Positions 9,754 through 19,392 of a DNA stretch of 64,000 nucleotides are shown piece by piece (positions within the stretch are counted from its first letter, which is position 1; each line of letters starts with the position of its first letter). The stretch is from Mucilaginibacter rubeus (GTDB taxonomy: Bacteria > Bacteroidota > Bacteroidia > Sphingobacteriales > Sphingobacteriaceae): positions 3,410,001-3,474,000 of the forward strand of contig NZ_CP043450.1 in NCBI RefSeq assembly GCF_003286415.2. Reading direction: 5' to 3'. Below the pieces are notes generated by a model. It ran no database searches. It was not told where the DNA came from and worked only from the letters and a program-made list of their open reading frames with translations. Made by a program: the position numbers and the translations under genes.

Positions 9754-10607
9754 TTGATGAAGAGGTAATGGTGAGTATCTGTTGTATTACTTACAACCAT
9801 GAGAACTTTATAGCCGAAGCTATCCAGAGCTTTTTGATGCAAAAAACCAACTTTAAGTTTGACATCATCATTGGCGACGATTGCTCATCGGATAAAACAC
9901 AATCAATAATTAAATTTTATTCGGAAACCTATCCGGGCAAGATCAAGCTGATCTCTACCCCTACCAATTCCGGGCCCCATAAAAATTTAATTAATTGTAT
10001 TGCACATTGTAAGGGTAAATACATAGCACTTTGCGAAGGCGACGACTACTGGACAAATGAGTATAAGCTGCAAAAACAGGTAGACTTTTTAGAAAACAAC
10101 GCCGATTTCGTTATCTGCTGCCATTATCATAAGGTAATAAATATCAACAATGAAACGCTTTATGTGCACCCCAACCCCAAACCACTGGTACATACTTATA
10201 CCGATTTATTGGCCGGGAAACAGGAAGAAACAAAAACAGCAACCGTAGTTTACCGTAATACTCCCGAAACCATAAGGCTATTTTCCAAGCCCTGGTTTTT
10301 TGAATGTCACGCCGGCGACAAAATGTTTAAACTATGGGCTACTCAGCGTACAGGCGGCAAAATTTATGTGATACCCGAAGTAATGAGTTGTTATCGAAAC
10401 CATAAAGGCGGTATTTGGAGCATGATCAATACCAAAGTACGTATGGAAATGGTGATCAGCGATTTTAACCTGATCATCAAAAACTTCACCTACTCTGCCA
10501 TCGCCAAAAAAAAACTATTACTGCTTTATATTAAACGCTATCTGCTTTTTGAATTACAAAATAAAAGGTTTCGTAAAGCTTACGATACATTAAAATATCT
10601 GCTATAA
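9750..10607 (+). CDS. Glycosyltransferase family 2 (GT-A)
   Basis: A 285-residue cytoplasmic transferase. The N-terminus MVSICCITYNHENFIAEAIQSFLMQ is the GT2 nucleotide-binding start, followed by FDIIIGDDCSSDKT and CEGDDYWTNEYKLQKQVDFL, where the DD is the metal-binding DXD equivalent. It would add one sugar to the lipid-linked repeat unit. The annotated N-terminus is MIDEEVM; start coupling with the aminotransferase by ATGA overlap supports it. Donor and acceptor cannot be told from sequence. Confidence 0.92.
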   Translation: MIDEEVMVSICCITYNHENFIAEAIQSFLMQKTNFKFDIIIGDDCSSDKTQSIIKFYSETYPGKIKLISTPTNSGPHKNLINCIAHCKGKYIALCEGDDYWTNEYKLQKQVDFLENNADFVICCHYHKVININNETLYVHPNPKPLVHTYTDLLAGKQEETKTATVVYRNTPETIRLFSKPWFFECHAGDKMFKLWATQRTGGKIYVIPEVMSCYRNHKGGIWSMINTKVRMEMVISDFNLIIKNFTYSAIAKKKLLLLYIKRYLLFELQNKRFRKAYDTLKYLL

Positions 10608-10630
10608 CTGCCCGCGCATTTAACACAAAC

Positions 10631-11800
10631 ATGAACATACCAGCCGCCCCCTTATCAAAACCCGTTCTGTTTTTCATTATCCCCTCACTGAAAGGTGGCG
10701 GGGCAGAAAGAGTTATCATATCGCTCGCTAATTACTTTAATAAAAACAACTTTCAGTCGGTGCTTATTTCTTTAAACAATGATATTCCGGCATATGAAAT
10801 CGACAATGATGTTAAGGTATATTATCTAACAGATAGGCAGAAAAGCAGATTTGTAGACCGTGTTTATCATATAACAGAAACTTTTTATAAACTCATAAAA
10901 CTATCACGAACCCTAAAGCCGGTATGTACTTTATCATTTATTACATCGGCTAACATCTGGAGCGGTATTACCTGTTCATTAACCCGTGTACCTTACATTG
11001 TTTCTGAACGTACCTCACCAGACAGGAGTGTTAACAGTTTCACTTATTGGCATAAACACCTTGCTTTATTTCTTTATAAAAGGGCGGCAGCAGTTGTTGT
11101 AAGCGCTAAAGGTGTTGAAGATTGCTTGCTGAAAGACAAGGATTTTAAAAGCCTGAGCAACATTGATCGTATTACCAATGCGGTTACCATTTTTCAGCCC
11201 GCTTCAGATGAAAAAGTACACAACCGCAGGTTTATTTTAGGTGTTGGTCGCCTGGCTTATGTAAAAGGTTTTGATATCCTTATTGATGCTTATGCAAAAA
11301 CAGGCCTTGAGGATATTGATCTGATAGTTGTTGGCGACGGCGAAGAACGCGCGACCCTGGTAGAACAGATTGCTAAACTTGGCTTGAAAGACCGGGTACT
11401 GTTACCGGGCAGCCGGAACAACCTGCAGAACTATTACAGCCAGGCCGAAATATATGTACTACCATCGCGCAATGAAGGCTATCCTAACGCATTGGTTGAA
11501 GCCATGAGCTTTGGTTGCCCATCTGTTGCTTTTGACTGCAACTTTGGCCCTGCCGAGATCATTGCGAATAACGAAAACGGCATATTGGTAAATAATGGCT
11601 CTGTAAAAGGTTTAAGCGATGCCATAGCACGCCTTGCCAGCGACCAGGTTTTAAGGGATGAACTCGGCAGTAAAGCGCGCATTATATCACAAACCAATCA
11701 CCCCGATAAAATATTGGGCGAATGGGAAGCCTTGATCAAAAAACATGCTGCCACATCGGCTATAACAGCTCAGATTGCAAGCAGCCAACCAGCTTTGTAA
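10631..11800 (+). CDS. Glycosyltransferase family 4
   Basis: A 389-residue GT-B transferase. N-terminal acceptor domain begins VLFFIIPSLKGGGAERVIISLANYF. The C-terminal donor domain has ILGVGRLAYVKGFDILIDAYA, VGDGEERATLVEQIAKLGLKDRVLLPGS and the E-x7-E block SRNEGYPNALVEAMSFGCPSV. The last 20 residues (after EWEALIKKH) are Ala/Ser/Gln-rich and probably outside the fold. One of four GT4 enzymes in the locus of this GGGAER or similar type. Confidence 0.93.
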   Translation: MNIPAAPLSKPVLFFIIPSLKGGGAERVIISLANYFNKNNFQSVLISLNNDIPAYEIDNDVKVYYLTDRQKSRFVDRVYHITETFYKLIKLSRTLKPVCTLSFITSANIWSGITCSLTRVPYIVSERTSPDRSVNSFTYWHKHLALFLYKRAAAVVVSAKGVEDCLLKDKDFKSLSNIDRITNAVTIFQPASDEKVHNRRFILGVGRLAYVKGFDILIDAYAKTGLEDIDLIVVGDGEERATLVEQIAKLGLKDRVLLPGSRNNLQNYYSQAEIYVLPSRNEGYPNALVEAMSFGCPSVAFDCNFGPAEIIANNENGILVNNGSVKGLSDAIARLASDQVLRDELGSKARIISQTNHPDKILGEWEALIKKHAATSAITAQIASSQPAL

Positions 11801-11817
11801 CCCCCTATCACTAAAAT

Positions 11818-12585
11818 ATGTTACAATATTTAATTCGTTTAGATGATTTGTGCCCAACAAATAATCTCGCCAAATGGGACCGTTTTTTTAATTTATTTGA
11901 CAGATATGGCATAAAGCCAATTATAGCAGTTATACCTGCCAACAGGGATCCTAAACTCCAGGCCTGCGGTAATTTCAACCCCTATTACTGGCAACTGGTA
12001 CGCGAGCTTCAGGATAAAAATTATGTGATAGGCATGCACGGTTTTGATCATTATTATATCAATCATAACTCAGGCCTGCTAAAAATGAACAACCGGTCGG
12101 AGTTTGCCGGTGTACCTTTAGAAACCCAGAAAGAAAAAATAAGGAAGGCCTCCCAGATCTTCAGACGCGAAAACGTTCATCCTTCTGTTTTTATAGCTCC
12201 GGCACACACGTTTGATCGTAATACATTGCTGGCCTTACAGGAGTACACCAATATTAAAATAATAAGCGATGGCTTGCTCAGATCGCCTTATGTAAGGTTT
12301 GGTTTTAATTGGGTGCCTGTTCAATTATCAGAGGTTGAACAAAAAACAAAATACACCTGGACATTCAATTATCATCCTGAAACCTGTTCGGCCCGAACAT
12401 TCAACGAGCTTGAAGTTTTTATCGAAAAAAACCATCAGCTTTTTGTATCACTGGATAATCTGGATTTTTCAAGCTACACCCTGGCAAATGCCATTTTTGA
12501 AAAATACTGCATTTATAAAAGATTAGCACGCGATTATGCTCAAAAAGCACTCGCTTTTATGGAACGGATCCCTGCCGGAAACTAA
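11818..12585 (+). CDS. DUF2334 domain protein (polysaccharide-deacetylase-like fold)
   Basis: A 255-residue cytoplasmic protein without a signal peptide. The N-terminus has YLIRLDDLCPT, followed by FDRYGIKPIIAVIPANRDPK, VIGMHGFDHYY and FIAPAHTFDRNTLLAL. The LDDLCP, HGFDHY and PAHTF blocks match the metal-site positions of the carbohydrate esterase 4-like DUF2334 family. It may de-N-acetylate a nucleotide- or lipid-linked sugar before polymerisation. That role is inferred from the fold and from its place between a GT4 and a PLP aminotransferase; no DUF2334 activity is assumed proven. Confidence 0.8.
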   Translation: MLQYLIRLDDLCPTNNLAKWDRFFNLFDRYGIKPIIAVIPANRDPKLQACGNFNPYYWQLVRELQDKNYVIGMHGFDHYYINHNSGLLKMNNRSEFAGVPLETQKEKIRKASQIFRRENVHPSVFIAPAHTFDRNTLLALQEYTNIKIISDGLLRSPYVRFGFNWVPVQLSEVEQKTKYTWTFNYHPETCSARTFNELEVFIEKNHQLFVSLDNLDFSSYTLANAIFEKYCIYKRLARDYAQKALAFMERIPAGN

Positions 12586-12602
12586 ACCTATTTAAACCCG
12601 AT

Positions 12603-13847
12603 ATGAAAATTTCATTTGCGCCACCTTACATTGATCAGGCTGTTATAAACGAGGTAATGGATACCCTTACTTCCGGCTGGATAACCACAGGACCGAAAGT
12701 AGCCGCTCTTGAACAGCAGATGAAGCAACTTACCGCTTCAGACGCGGCCATTTGCGTAAATTCCTGGACATCAGGCGCCATACTAATGTTAAAATGGTTT
12801 GGCGTAAAAGCGGGCGATGAAGTAATTATTCCTGCTTATACCTATTGCGCTACCGCTTTAAGCGTATTGCATTGCGGAGCCACACCGGTTATTGTTGATG
12901 TTGATGATGAATGCTGTATTTCAGCAACAGCCGTAGCCAAAGCCATAACCCCAAAAACCAAGGCAATTATTGCTGTTGATATAGCAGGCTGGCCTTGCGA
13001 CTACGAACAACTAAAAACTATTATCAACACGCCGGAAACTAAAAAACTCTTTGTTCCTGAAAGTCCCAAACAACAGCTTTTAGGCAGGATCCTTTTAATT
13101 TCAGACGCGGCACATTCCATAGGTGCAACCATAAATGAATTGCCTGCTGCAAAATATAGCGACGTTTCGATATTTTCATTTCATGCGGTAAAAAATGTTA
13201 CTACCGCAGAAGGTGGTTGTATCTGCATTAACCTGCCAGCCAATTTCAACGCAGCCGACGAGTATAAATATTTAAAGCTTTATACGCTTAACGGCCAAAC
13301 TAAAGATGCCTTTACCAAAAGCAACGGTGGCGGCTGGAAATACGATATCCTGTTTATGGGCCTCAAGATCAATATGCCCGACATTTGCGCGGCAATAGGT
13401 CTTGGCCAGCTCAAAAACTACGACGCCCAACTGCTTCCTATGCGCAAACGTGTAGCTGCAATATATTGCGACAGCTTTAAAGCCATGGACTGGTTTATTG
13501 AACCGGCATTAAAAAATGAGCAAAGGGAATCATCTTATCACCTGTTTGCTCTCCGGATTAAAGGCATAACAGAAGCTCAGCGCGATCAGATCATAGATAT
13601 GATCATGGCCGAAGGGATCATGGCCAACGTGCACTTTACCCCGCTACCCATGCTAACACTATTTAAAGATCTGGGTTACGAGATTTCTCAATACTCATCA
13701 GCATATGCGCTTTATGCCAATGAGATCTCGCTGCCAATTTATCCGCAACTTACCGATGAGCAGATAGACTTCATTATTACAACCGTCATTAATTCGGTTA
13801 ATGCTGTACTGGAAGTGTGTAAAGAACCTGCAAAAGTTGAATTATAA
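12603..13847 (+). CDS. DegT/DnrJ/EryC1/StrS family aminotransferase (second copy)
   Basis: A 414-residue PLP sugar aminotransferase. Motifs: CVNSWTSGAILMLKWFGVKAGDEVIIPAYTY (cut here to the recognised DEVIIPAYTYCATA), LISDAAHSIGATI with the PLP Asp, and FSFHAVKNVTTAEGG with the Schiff-base Lys near 197. The C-terminal half has SSYHLFALRI and NVHFTPLPML. It resembles the UDP-4-amino-4-deoxy sugar (ArnB/PseC/PglE) branch more than the first copy at 8578 does. Two aminotransferases imply two amino sugars, or a diamino sugar, in the repeat unit. Confidence 0.92.
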   Translation: MKISFAPPYIDQAVINEVMDTLTSGWITTGPKVAALEQQMKQLTASDAAICVNSWTSGAILMLKWFGVKAGDEVIIPAYTYCATALSVLHCGATPVIVDVDDECCISATAVAKAITPKTKAIIAVDIAGWPCDYEQLKTIINTPETKKLFVPESPKQQLLGRILLISDAAHSIGATINELPAAKYSDVSIFSFHAVKNVTTAEGGCICINLPANFNAADEYKYLKLYTLNGQTKDAFTKSNGGGWKYDILFMGLKINMPDICAAIGLGQLKNYDAQLLPMRKRVAAIYCDSFKAMDWFIEPALKNEQRESSYHLFALRIKGITEAQRDQIIDMIMAEGIMANVHFTPLPMLTLFKDLGYEISQYSSAYALYANEISLPIYPQLTDEQIDFIITTVINSVNAVLEVCKEPAKVEL

Positions 13848-13855
13848 ATACCATT

Positions 13856-14446
13856 ATGCTTAAACGGCTTTTTGATATCAGCTTTTCACTTTTAGCGCTG
13901 ATTATTTTGTCGCCCCTGTTTCTGCTGATAGCCATTGCTATTAAAATTAACTCAAGAGGGAGCGCGTTTTATAAACAAGCCCGGGTTGGTAAAGATGGCA
14001 ACGAGTTTTACTTGTTTAAATTCAGGACCATGTTTGTAAACTCAGACAGGGCCGGCCTGCTAACCATAGGCAGTAAAGATTACCGGATTACCGGCGTAGG
14101 CTATTGGCTCAGGAAATATAAGCTTGACGAGCTGCCACAATTACTAAACGTACTGATAGGCGACATGAGCTTTGTTGGCCCCCGCCCAGAAGTACGCAAA
14201 TACGTAAACCTATATACCCCGGCCCAGTTGCGGGTACTAAGCGTTAAACCAGGTGTAACAGATTGGGCATCTATCAAGTACTTCGACGAAAATGATATCC
14301 TGGCTGGTAGTGAAGATCCTGAAGATATGTATATCAGGGTGATAGTACCGTCAAAGATTAGCAAAAACCTCGAATACATTGACAACCACGGCATTTTAAT
14401 GGATGTCAAAATAATACTATCTACCATAAAACGAATTTTCCAATAG
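13856..14446 (+). CDS. Initiating sugar transferase (monotopic phosphoglycosyltransferase)
   Basis: A 196-residue bacterial sugar transferase of the small PglC/WcaJ-core type. It has one N-terminal membrane segment (ISFSLLALIILSPLFLLIAIAI). The catalytic core shows FYKQARVGKDGNEFYLFKFRTM, LDELPQLLNVLIGDMSFVGPRP and YTPAQLRVLSVKPGVTDWAS. It moves a sugar-1-phosphate onto undecaprenyl phosphate and so starts the repeat unit. It lacks the large N-terminal multi-helix part of WcaJ. Its place in the middle of the operon, before the polymerase, is usual for the small type. Confidence 0.93.
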   Translation: MLKRLFDISFSLLALIILSPLFLLIAIAIKINSRGSAFYKQARVGKDGNEFYLFKFRTMFVNSDRAGLLTIGSKDYRITGVGYWLRKYKLDELPQLLNVLIGDMSFVGPRPEVRKYVNLYTPAQLRVLSVKPGVTDWASIKYFDENDILAGSEDPEDMYIRVIVPSKISKNLEYIDNHGILMDVKIILSTIKRIFQ

Positions 14447-14458
14447 TATCATTTTATC

Positions 14459-15688
14459 ATGCTGCTTAAAAAAACGCTCTTTTATAGTTTAATGTTCTTC
14501 TATCTGTATACACTTGCCTTTGGCATTTTCATGACAGATACTTTAAGGATACCAGCGCCTGTAATTTTTTGCATGCTGTTATTCTTCGTGCAAAAGCCAC
14601 TGCTGGATTTTGGCTATTACAACGAGCTGATACTTATATTAGTAGGAACTTTTTTGTATCAGGTAGTTGGCCTGAGCAATTATATCACTTTTTTTGCCAT
14701 ACAGCTTACCGTCATACCTTGTTCCCTGTACTTTAACTACTTTGTAGGATCAAATAAAACACGTTATTATTCTTCTATATTGATGTTCTTAACGCTGTTG
14801 GCAGGCTCTATGGTCATCATGATATTAGATCATAGTATGGCAAGCACCATTGATCCTATAAGGAGCATGTTATTAGGCGAGCCGGTTAAACAAAGTCCCG
14901 CTGGTTTAGCAGTAACCCAGTTTAACTTCGGGTACCAGGTGGTAGCAATTAGTACTTTTACTTTCATTGCTTCATGCACTACTAACCAATATGTTATAGT
15001 AAGGCTTTTAGTTTTAGCAGCCGGCATCATTTGTATTTACCTTGGCATGAACCGCTCGGCATTTATAAGCTTTGGCGCTGCTGTTACCTTGTTTTTGTTC
15101 ATTTATTATCGCTATAAAGCGGTTTTCCTGGTTGCCGCCACCGTAATTATATGCTTCGGCCTTTATACTTATGTATTAAAGGATAACATGGATGAGAAAA
15201 ACAACATCTTATCCAAAAATCAGGCTAAAGAAGCCAATGACTTTAACCGGGCCGATATGGCAGCGGAAAACCTTAAAATATATGCCGACTATCCTTTTGG
15301 CCTCATATTTTACGGCAAAACCTGGGACGAGGTAACTTATCGCAATCCCCTGTTTACATTCGGCCTATCATCGCACAATGCTTACCTGATGTTCATTACA
15401 GTGCTTGGCCCATTTTTAGGGCTTGGGATACTATGGGGGGTGTATTATAAAACACTCCGCTTGTTTTGGCAAACTATTAAAAACATAAAAAAGAAAAGCA
15501 GCGCAATTTATGTGGCGATATTTTTCACTTTCATAGCCCTCTCGTTAAACGCGCTATCGCACAACGGATGGCTGATGAGTGTAGATGGACCAACCATATT
15601 CATTTATTTCGCTGTATTACACTTCAACAAATTAAAAGATCCGATAAAAAAGACTGAACTGGTGCAGGAGGAAATGGCAATCGCCTAA
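14459..15688 (+). CDS. Wzy-like polymerase / O-antigen ligase family membrane protein
   Basis: A 409-residue protein with about 10-12 hydrophobic segments and a large periplasmic loop around residues 240-300 (MDEKNNILSKNQAKEANDFNRAD). ICIYLGMNRSAFISFGAA and SSHNAYLMFITVLGPFLGLG match the conserved parts of the O-antigen polymerase/ligase superfamily. It should join repeat units on the periplasmic face. Family members diverge strongly, so the call rests on topology, the short signature and position between the initiating transferase and GT4 genes. Confidence 0.85.
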   Translation: MLLKKTLFYSLMFFYLYTLAFGIFMTDTLRIPAPVIFCMLLFFVQKPLLDFGYYNELILILVGTFLYQVVGLSNYITFFAIQLTVIPCSLYFNYFVGSNKTRYYSSILMFLTLLAGSMVIMILDHSMASTIDPIRSMLLGEPVKQSPAGLAVTQFNFGYQVVAISTFTFIASCTTNQYVIVRLLVLAAGIICIYLGMNRSAFISFGAAVTLFLFIYYRYKAVFLVAATVIICFGLYTYVLKDNMDEKNNILSKNQAKEANDFNRADMAAENLKIYADYPFGLIFYGKTWDEVTYRNPLFTFGLSSHNAYLMFITVLGPFLGLGILWGVYYKTLRLFWQTIKNIKKKSSAIYVAIFFTFIALSLNALSHNGWLMSVDGPTIFIYFAVLHFNKLKDPIKKTELVQEEMAIA

Positions 15689-15714
15689 AACTTGATCCTA
15701 ATTTTTAACTTATA

Positions 15715-16776
15715 ATGAGAAAGAAGATTTTCCTCGTCCTCAGTTCGCTTGGCGCGGGTGGTTCCGAGCGCGTTTACTGGTTGCTATCCCAATACTTTAA
15801 CAAACCCGATTATGAAGTAGTAGTAGTGCTTTTGAACGGAAACATATGCAGCTTTTCGAAAGAAATAGCAGGCATCAGGTTTTTGGATCTGAAAACATTA
15901 AAAGCTTCACGCTCATTTTTTAAACTTCGGAAACTGCTGAAAGATGAAAAACCATATGCGGTTTTCTCTACTACCGATCATATCAATATACTGGTAGCTT
16001 TTGTTTCGATATTTGTAAAAGTACCTCAATTAATAGCCAGGGCATCAAACAACCCGCAGCAAATGAGGCAGTATTATGGATTTAAAGCCCGCTTTTACAA
16101 TTATTTTTCAAGGTTTCTGTTTGTGCGTTTTAACACTATAGTTTGCCAGTCGGAAGAGATGAAGCAATCAGTTGCACGGCTTTACAACATCAACCTAAAC
16201 AGGCTCATAGTTATCCATAACCCGGTTATTATAACCAACGTTCTGAAACCTCAGACCCAGGTATCTGATTTAAAAAGGCTGATAGCGGTTAATCGCCTGA
16301 TCAAAGAAAAAGGGGTGTTCCGTTTGCTGGAGGTTATGAAAGCGCTGCCTCAAAATTATGTATTAACTATAGCCGGCGATGGCCCTCTGATGAATACATT
16401 AAAAGAAGAGGTAATAAATACCGGGCTCAACGAACGCGTAACTTTTATCGGCGAGATCAAAAACGTTGCCGAAGTTATATCTAAGCATGATTTACTGGTT
16501 TTAAGCTCCTTTACCGAGGGCTTTCCAAATGTAGTACTTGAAGCATTATCTGTTGGCGTTCCGGTTGTTACCTTCAGGGTTGGTGGAGTTGATGAACTGA
16601 TCAGGGAAGGCTTCAACGGATTTATAGCAGAACAAAACGACCTTCGCACATTACAACAACAAATTATCCGCGCCTGCAGTCAAACATGGCAACATCCTAA
16701 TATCAAGGCGGATATCAGTGAACGCTTTGGGCTTAACAAAATAGGCCTGGCATACGAAACATTACTTGCTAATTAA
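15715..16776 (+). CDS. Glycosyltransferase family 4
   Basis: A 353-residue GT-B enzyme. It begins KKIFLVLSSLGAGGSERVYW, the GT4 acceptor-domain start. The donor domain shows LIAVNRLIKEKGVFRLLEVM, IAGDGPLMNTLKEEV and SFTEGFPNVVLEALSVGVPVV with the E-x7-E pattern. It sits 26 bases after the polymerase and 28 before the AsnB-like gene. Sugar specificity unknown. Confidence 0.93.
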   Translation: MRKKIFLVLSSLGAGGSERVYWLLSQYFNKPDYEVVVVLLNGNICSFSKEIAGIRFLDLKTLKASRSFFKLRKLLKDEKPYAVFSTTDHINILVAFVSIFVKVPQLIARASNNPQQMRQYYGFKARFYNYFSRFLFVRFNTIVCQSEEMKQSVARLYNINLNRLIVIHNPVIITNVLKPQTQVSDLKRLIAVNRLIKEKGVFRLLEVMKALPQNYVLTIAGDGPLMNTLKEEVINTGLNERVTFIGEIKNVAEVISKHDLLVLSSFTEGFPNVVLEALSVGVPVVTFRVGGVDELIREGFNGFIAEQNDLRTLQQQIIRACSQTWQHPNIKADISERFGLNKIGLAYETLLAN

Positions 16777-16804
16777 CTAACTATTAACTTATTCCCCCTT
16801 TTGT

Positions 16805-18646
16805 ATGTGCGGCATTTATGGATCAACTGTAAGGTATGACGATGATGTCATATTTCAAAAATTAGCTCGGGCAGATTTCAGAGGGCCTGATTACTCCGGG
16901 TTTGAGCACAGCGGACTGGTTACTTTAGGTCATAACCGCCTGGCTATTGTGGATCTGGATCACCGTTCAGATCAGCCATTTACCTACAATCACCTTAAAA
17001 TTGTATTTAATGGCGAAATCTACAATTACAAAACCTTAAGAGTAAAATTAACCGCGTTAGGTTATAGGTTTACTACCGATTCGGACACAGAAGTAATTAC
17101 CGCAGCTTTTCTTGAATACGGCGAAAACTGCGTTAATCATTTTAATGGCATGTTTGCCTTTGTTATTTATAATACCATCACTCATCAGCTTTTTGGCGCA
17201 CGCGACAGGCTGGGTAAAAAACCATTTTACTATGCACATTGCGGCCTCGACTTTGAATTTGCCAGTCAGCCATCGCAAATATGCATAGGCCGTAATGTTA
17301 CCCTTAATGAGCAGGCTATTAATGAATACTTTATATGGGGTTATGTACCTGAGCCTAAATCTGCATGGAACGAAATTCAAAAATTAGAGGCAGGGCATTC
17401 ATTCTCTTTCGATTGCAATACCGGCATTTTTAGAGCTAAAAAATACTGGGAACTGGATTTAATGCACGCCGAACATTATGAAGGCTCATACCAGGAAGCC
17501 CAGGCCGACTTAACCCGGCTAATAACCAATGCGGTTGACATCCGCATGCACGCCGATGTGCCGCTGGGTGTTTATCTTTCGGGTGGTATCGACTCATCAT
17601 TGGTTGCTTCACTTGCCGCTAAAAACTTTAAAAACGTAAAAACATTCTGCATAAAATTCAGAGAAAAAGGTTTTGATGAAAGTGTGTTTGCAGCAAAGAT
17701 CGCGGCACACCTGCAAACAGATCATCATACCATCGAGTGCAACAAAGAAGAAGGCCTCGAACTAATTGAAAGCTTCGGTAGGTATTACGATGAACCTTTT
17801 GCCGATTCAAGCGCCATCCCTACCCTGCTGTTGAGCAAATACACCAAAAAACACGTTACCGTAGTTTTAAGCGGGGATGGTGGCGATGAAAGCTTTTTAG
17901 GTTACAGTCGCTATAAATGGTTTAGCATGGTTGACCAGCTGTTTAAATGTCCGCTGGCCGTGCGCAAAAAGCTGGCAGATATCATCAGTATCTCACCCAA
18001 CTACAGGCATAAACTAATTGCAATAGGTATTTGTAACCCCGAAATAAGATCACTTTACGGGCTTATGCTTGGCGGACTTGAATACTCCTGGCTTGAAAAC
18101 CCAAGTATCGGCCTGCAGGTACCATTCATGGATATCTGGTCGTCAAAATCAACAAGTGTTTTGCAGAAACTATCCGCGTTTGATACCAAAACTTATTTAA
18201 ACGGCGATATAAACACCAAGGTTGACCGCGGTACAATGGCCTTTTCATTAGAAGCAAGGGCACCACTGATGGATCATAGGGTAGTTTCCTTTGCCCAAAA
18301 CCTGCCCGATAGCTATAAATTTAAATATGGTGTACAAAAACGGATCCTGAAAGATATTTTATACCAGTACGCGCCGGCACAACTGTTTGACAGGCCAAAA
18401 TCGGGCTTCACCATGCCGCTCAACCACTGGTTTAAAAACGAACTGAAAGATCATGTTATGGATAATCTTTCAATAAATGAGCTAAAGAATATCCCGGGCA
18501 TTAACGTACAAAAATCATTTGACATGATAAATGATCACATGAGCGGCAAATGGAACAGGGCCACGCAGATCTGGAAGTTGCTTGTATTTACCCAATGGCT
18601 AAAAAATCAAAGTTCAAACCCAATATCAACTTACCAGGTAGCTTAA
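16805..18646 (+). CDS. asnB: Asparagine synthase (glutamine-hydrolysing) of polysaccharide-locus type
   Basis: A 613-residue two-domain amidotransferase. Cys2 after the initiator Met is the glutaminase nucleophile (MCGIYG), with FNGEIYNYK and GARDRLGKKPFYYA following. The synthetase half has the ATP PP-loop VYLSGGIDSSLVASLA, SGDGGDESFLGYSRYK and FSLEARAPLMDHRVV. In polysaccharide loci such enzymes are often thought to amidate carboxyl groups such as uronic acids; that role here is inference, supported by the UDP-sugar dehydrogenase in the same operon. Ordinary asparagine synthesis cannot be excluded. Confidence 0.9.
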   Translation: MCGIYGSTVRYDDDVIFQKLARADFRGPDYSGFEHSGLVTLGHNRLAIVDLDHRSDQPFTYNHLKIVFNGEIYNYKTLRVKLTALGYRFTTDSDTEVITAAFLEYGENCVNHFNGMFAFVIYNTITHQLFGARDRLGKKPFYYAHCGLDFEFASQPSQICIGRNVTLNEQAINEYFIWGYVPEPKSAWNEIQKLEAGHSFSFDCNTGIFRAKKYWELDLMHAEHYEGSYQEAQADLTRLITNAVDIRMHADVPLGVYLSGGIDSSLVASLAAKNFKNVKTFCIKFREKGFDESVFAAKIAAHLQTDHHTIECNKEEGLELIESFGRYYDEPFADSSAIPTLLLSKYTKKHVTVVLSGDGGDESFLGYSRYKWFSMVDQLFKCPLAVRKKLADIISISPNYRHKLIAIGICNPEIRSLYGLMLGGLEYSWLENPSIGLQVPFMDIWSSKSTSVLQKLSAFDTKTYLNGDINTKVDRGTMAFSLEARAPLMDHRVVSFAQNLPDSYKFKYGVQKRILKDILYQYAPAQLFDRPKSGFTMPLNHWFKNELKDHVMDNLSINELKNIPGINVQKSFDMINDHMSGKWNRATQIWKLLVFTQWLKNQSSNPISTYQVA

Positions 18647-18660
18647 AACTTACTAACCCT

Positions 18661-19392
18661 ATGATCCAAATTAACAACCGTGCTATGCGGATAGTCCCTT
18701 ATACAGTTGTATGGTTTGCCGCGAAACCCAATTTATGGGGATGTTTTTTGAAGTATTATAAACAAAGTAAAAGCAATGAAGAAGTTCCGGGATATCGCAG
18801 GGAAGATTTTTATACCAAAGTTATCGACATTAACGAGTCGTTACCCGTTATCGAAGCCAACTTTGATAAAAATACCAATTATGAAATACGCAGAGCAGTA
18901 AAAGATGGCGTAACCACCGTAATGGGTACCAGCATTAAAAAGTTCATTGATTTTTATAATGCCTTCGCTGTTACCAAAGGATTGAAAAATCTTAACAAGA
19001 GCTTTTATAAATACAAACCTCATGTGTTTATAACGAAAGCCATTTACCAGGATGAGGACGTTGTTATGCATGCCTACATCCGCGATAATGGCTCTCAACG
19101 GGTAAGGCTCCTGCATTCAGCCTCCTTGTTCAGAAATGAAAACGACAGCCAGTTGAGAGCAGTTATAGGCAGGGCAAACCGGTTGCTGCATTTTGAAGAT
19201 ATCCGATTTTTTAAGCAGCAAGGCTTTAAAATTTATGACCTGGGCGGTTATGCCTATAACACTTCAGATACTGAGCTTTTAAAAATAAACAAATTCAAAG
19301 ATAGTTTTGGTGGAAGCCTGCTGCAAGAAACCGACTATCTGCCTATATCACTCACACTCCTGTCATTTCTAAAAAAAGTATTCCGACTATGA
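18661..19392 (+). CDS. FemAB/GNAT-like acyltransferase-fold protein
   Basis: A 243-residue protein starting at ATG 18661, 15 bases after the asnB stop; an upstream in-frame ATG at 18550 lies inside asnB and was rejected. The middle (YEIRRAVKDGVTTVMG, DFYNAFAVTKGL) and the end (FKIYDLGGYAYNTSDTELLKINKFKDSFGG) resemble the Acetyltransf_6/FemAB fold, where the YDLGG...INKFKxxFGG block ends the acyl-transfer domain. It lacks the double-domain length of FemX proteins. It could transfer an amino acid or acyl group to a sugar amine. It overlaps the next gene by ATGA. Confidence 0.7.
   Translation: MIQINNRAMRIVPYTVVWFAAKPNLWGCFLKYYKQSKSNEEVPGYRREDFYTKVIDINESLPVIEANFDKNTNYEIRRAVKDGVTTVMGTSIKKFIDFYNAFAVTKGLKNLNKSFYKYKPHVFITKAIYQDEDVVMHAYIRDNGSQRVRLLHSASLFRNENDSQLRAVIGRANRLLHFEDIRFFKQQGFKIYDLGGYAYNTSDTELLKINKFKDSFGGSLLQETDYLPISLTLLSFLKKVFRL

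Noticed and set aside
18550..18660. Extended N-terminus of the acyltransferase inside asnB
   Set aside because: The extra 37 residues overlap asnB in another frame and do not resemble the family; ATG 18661 is better.
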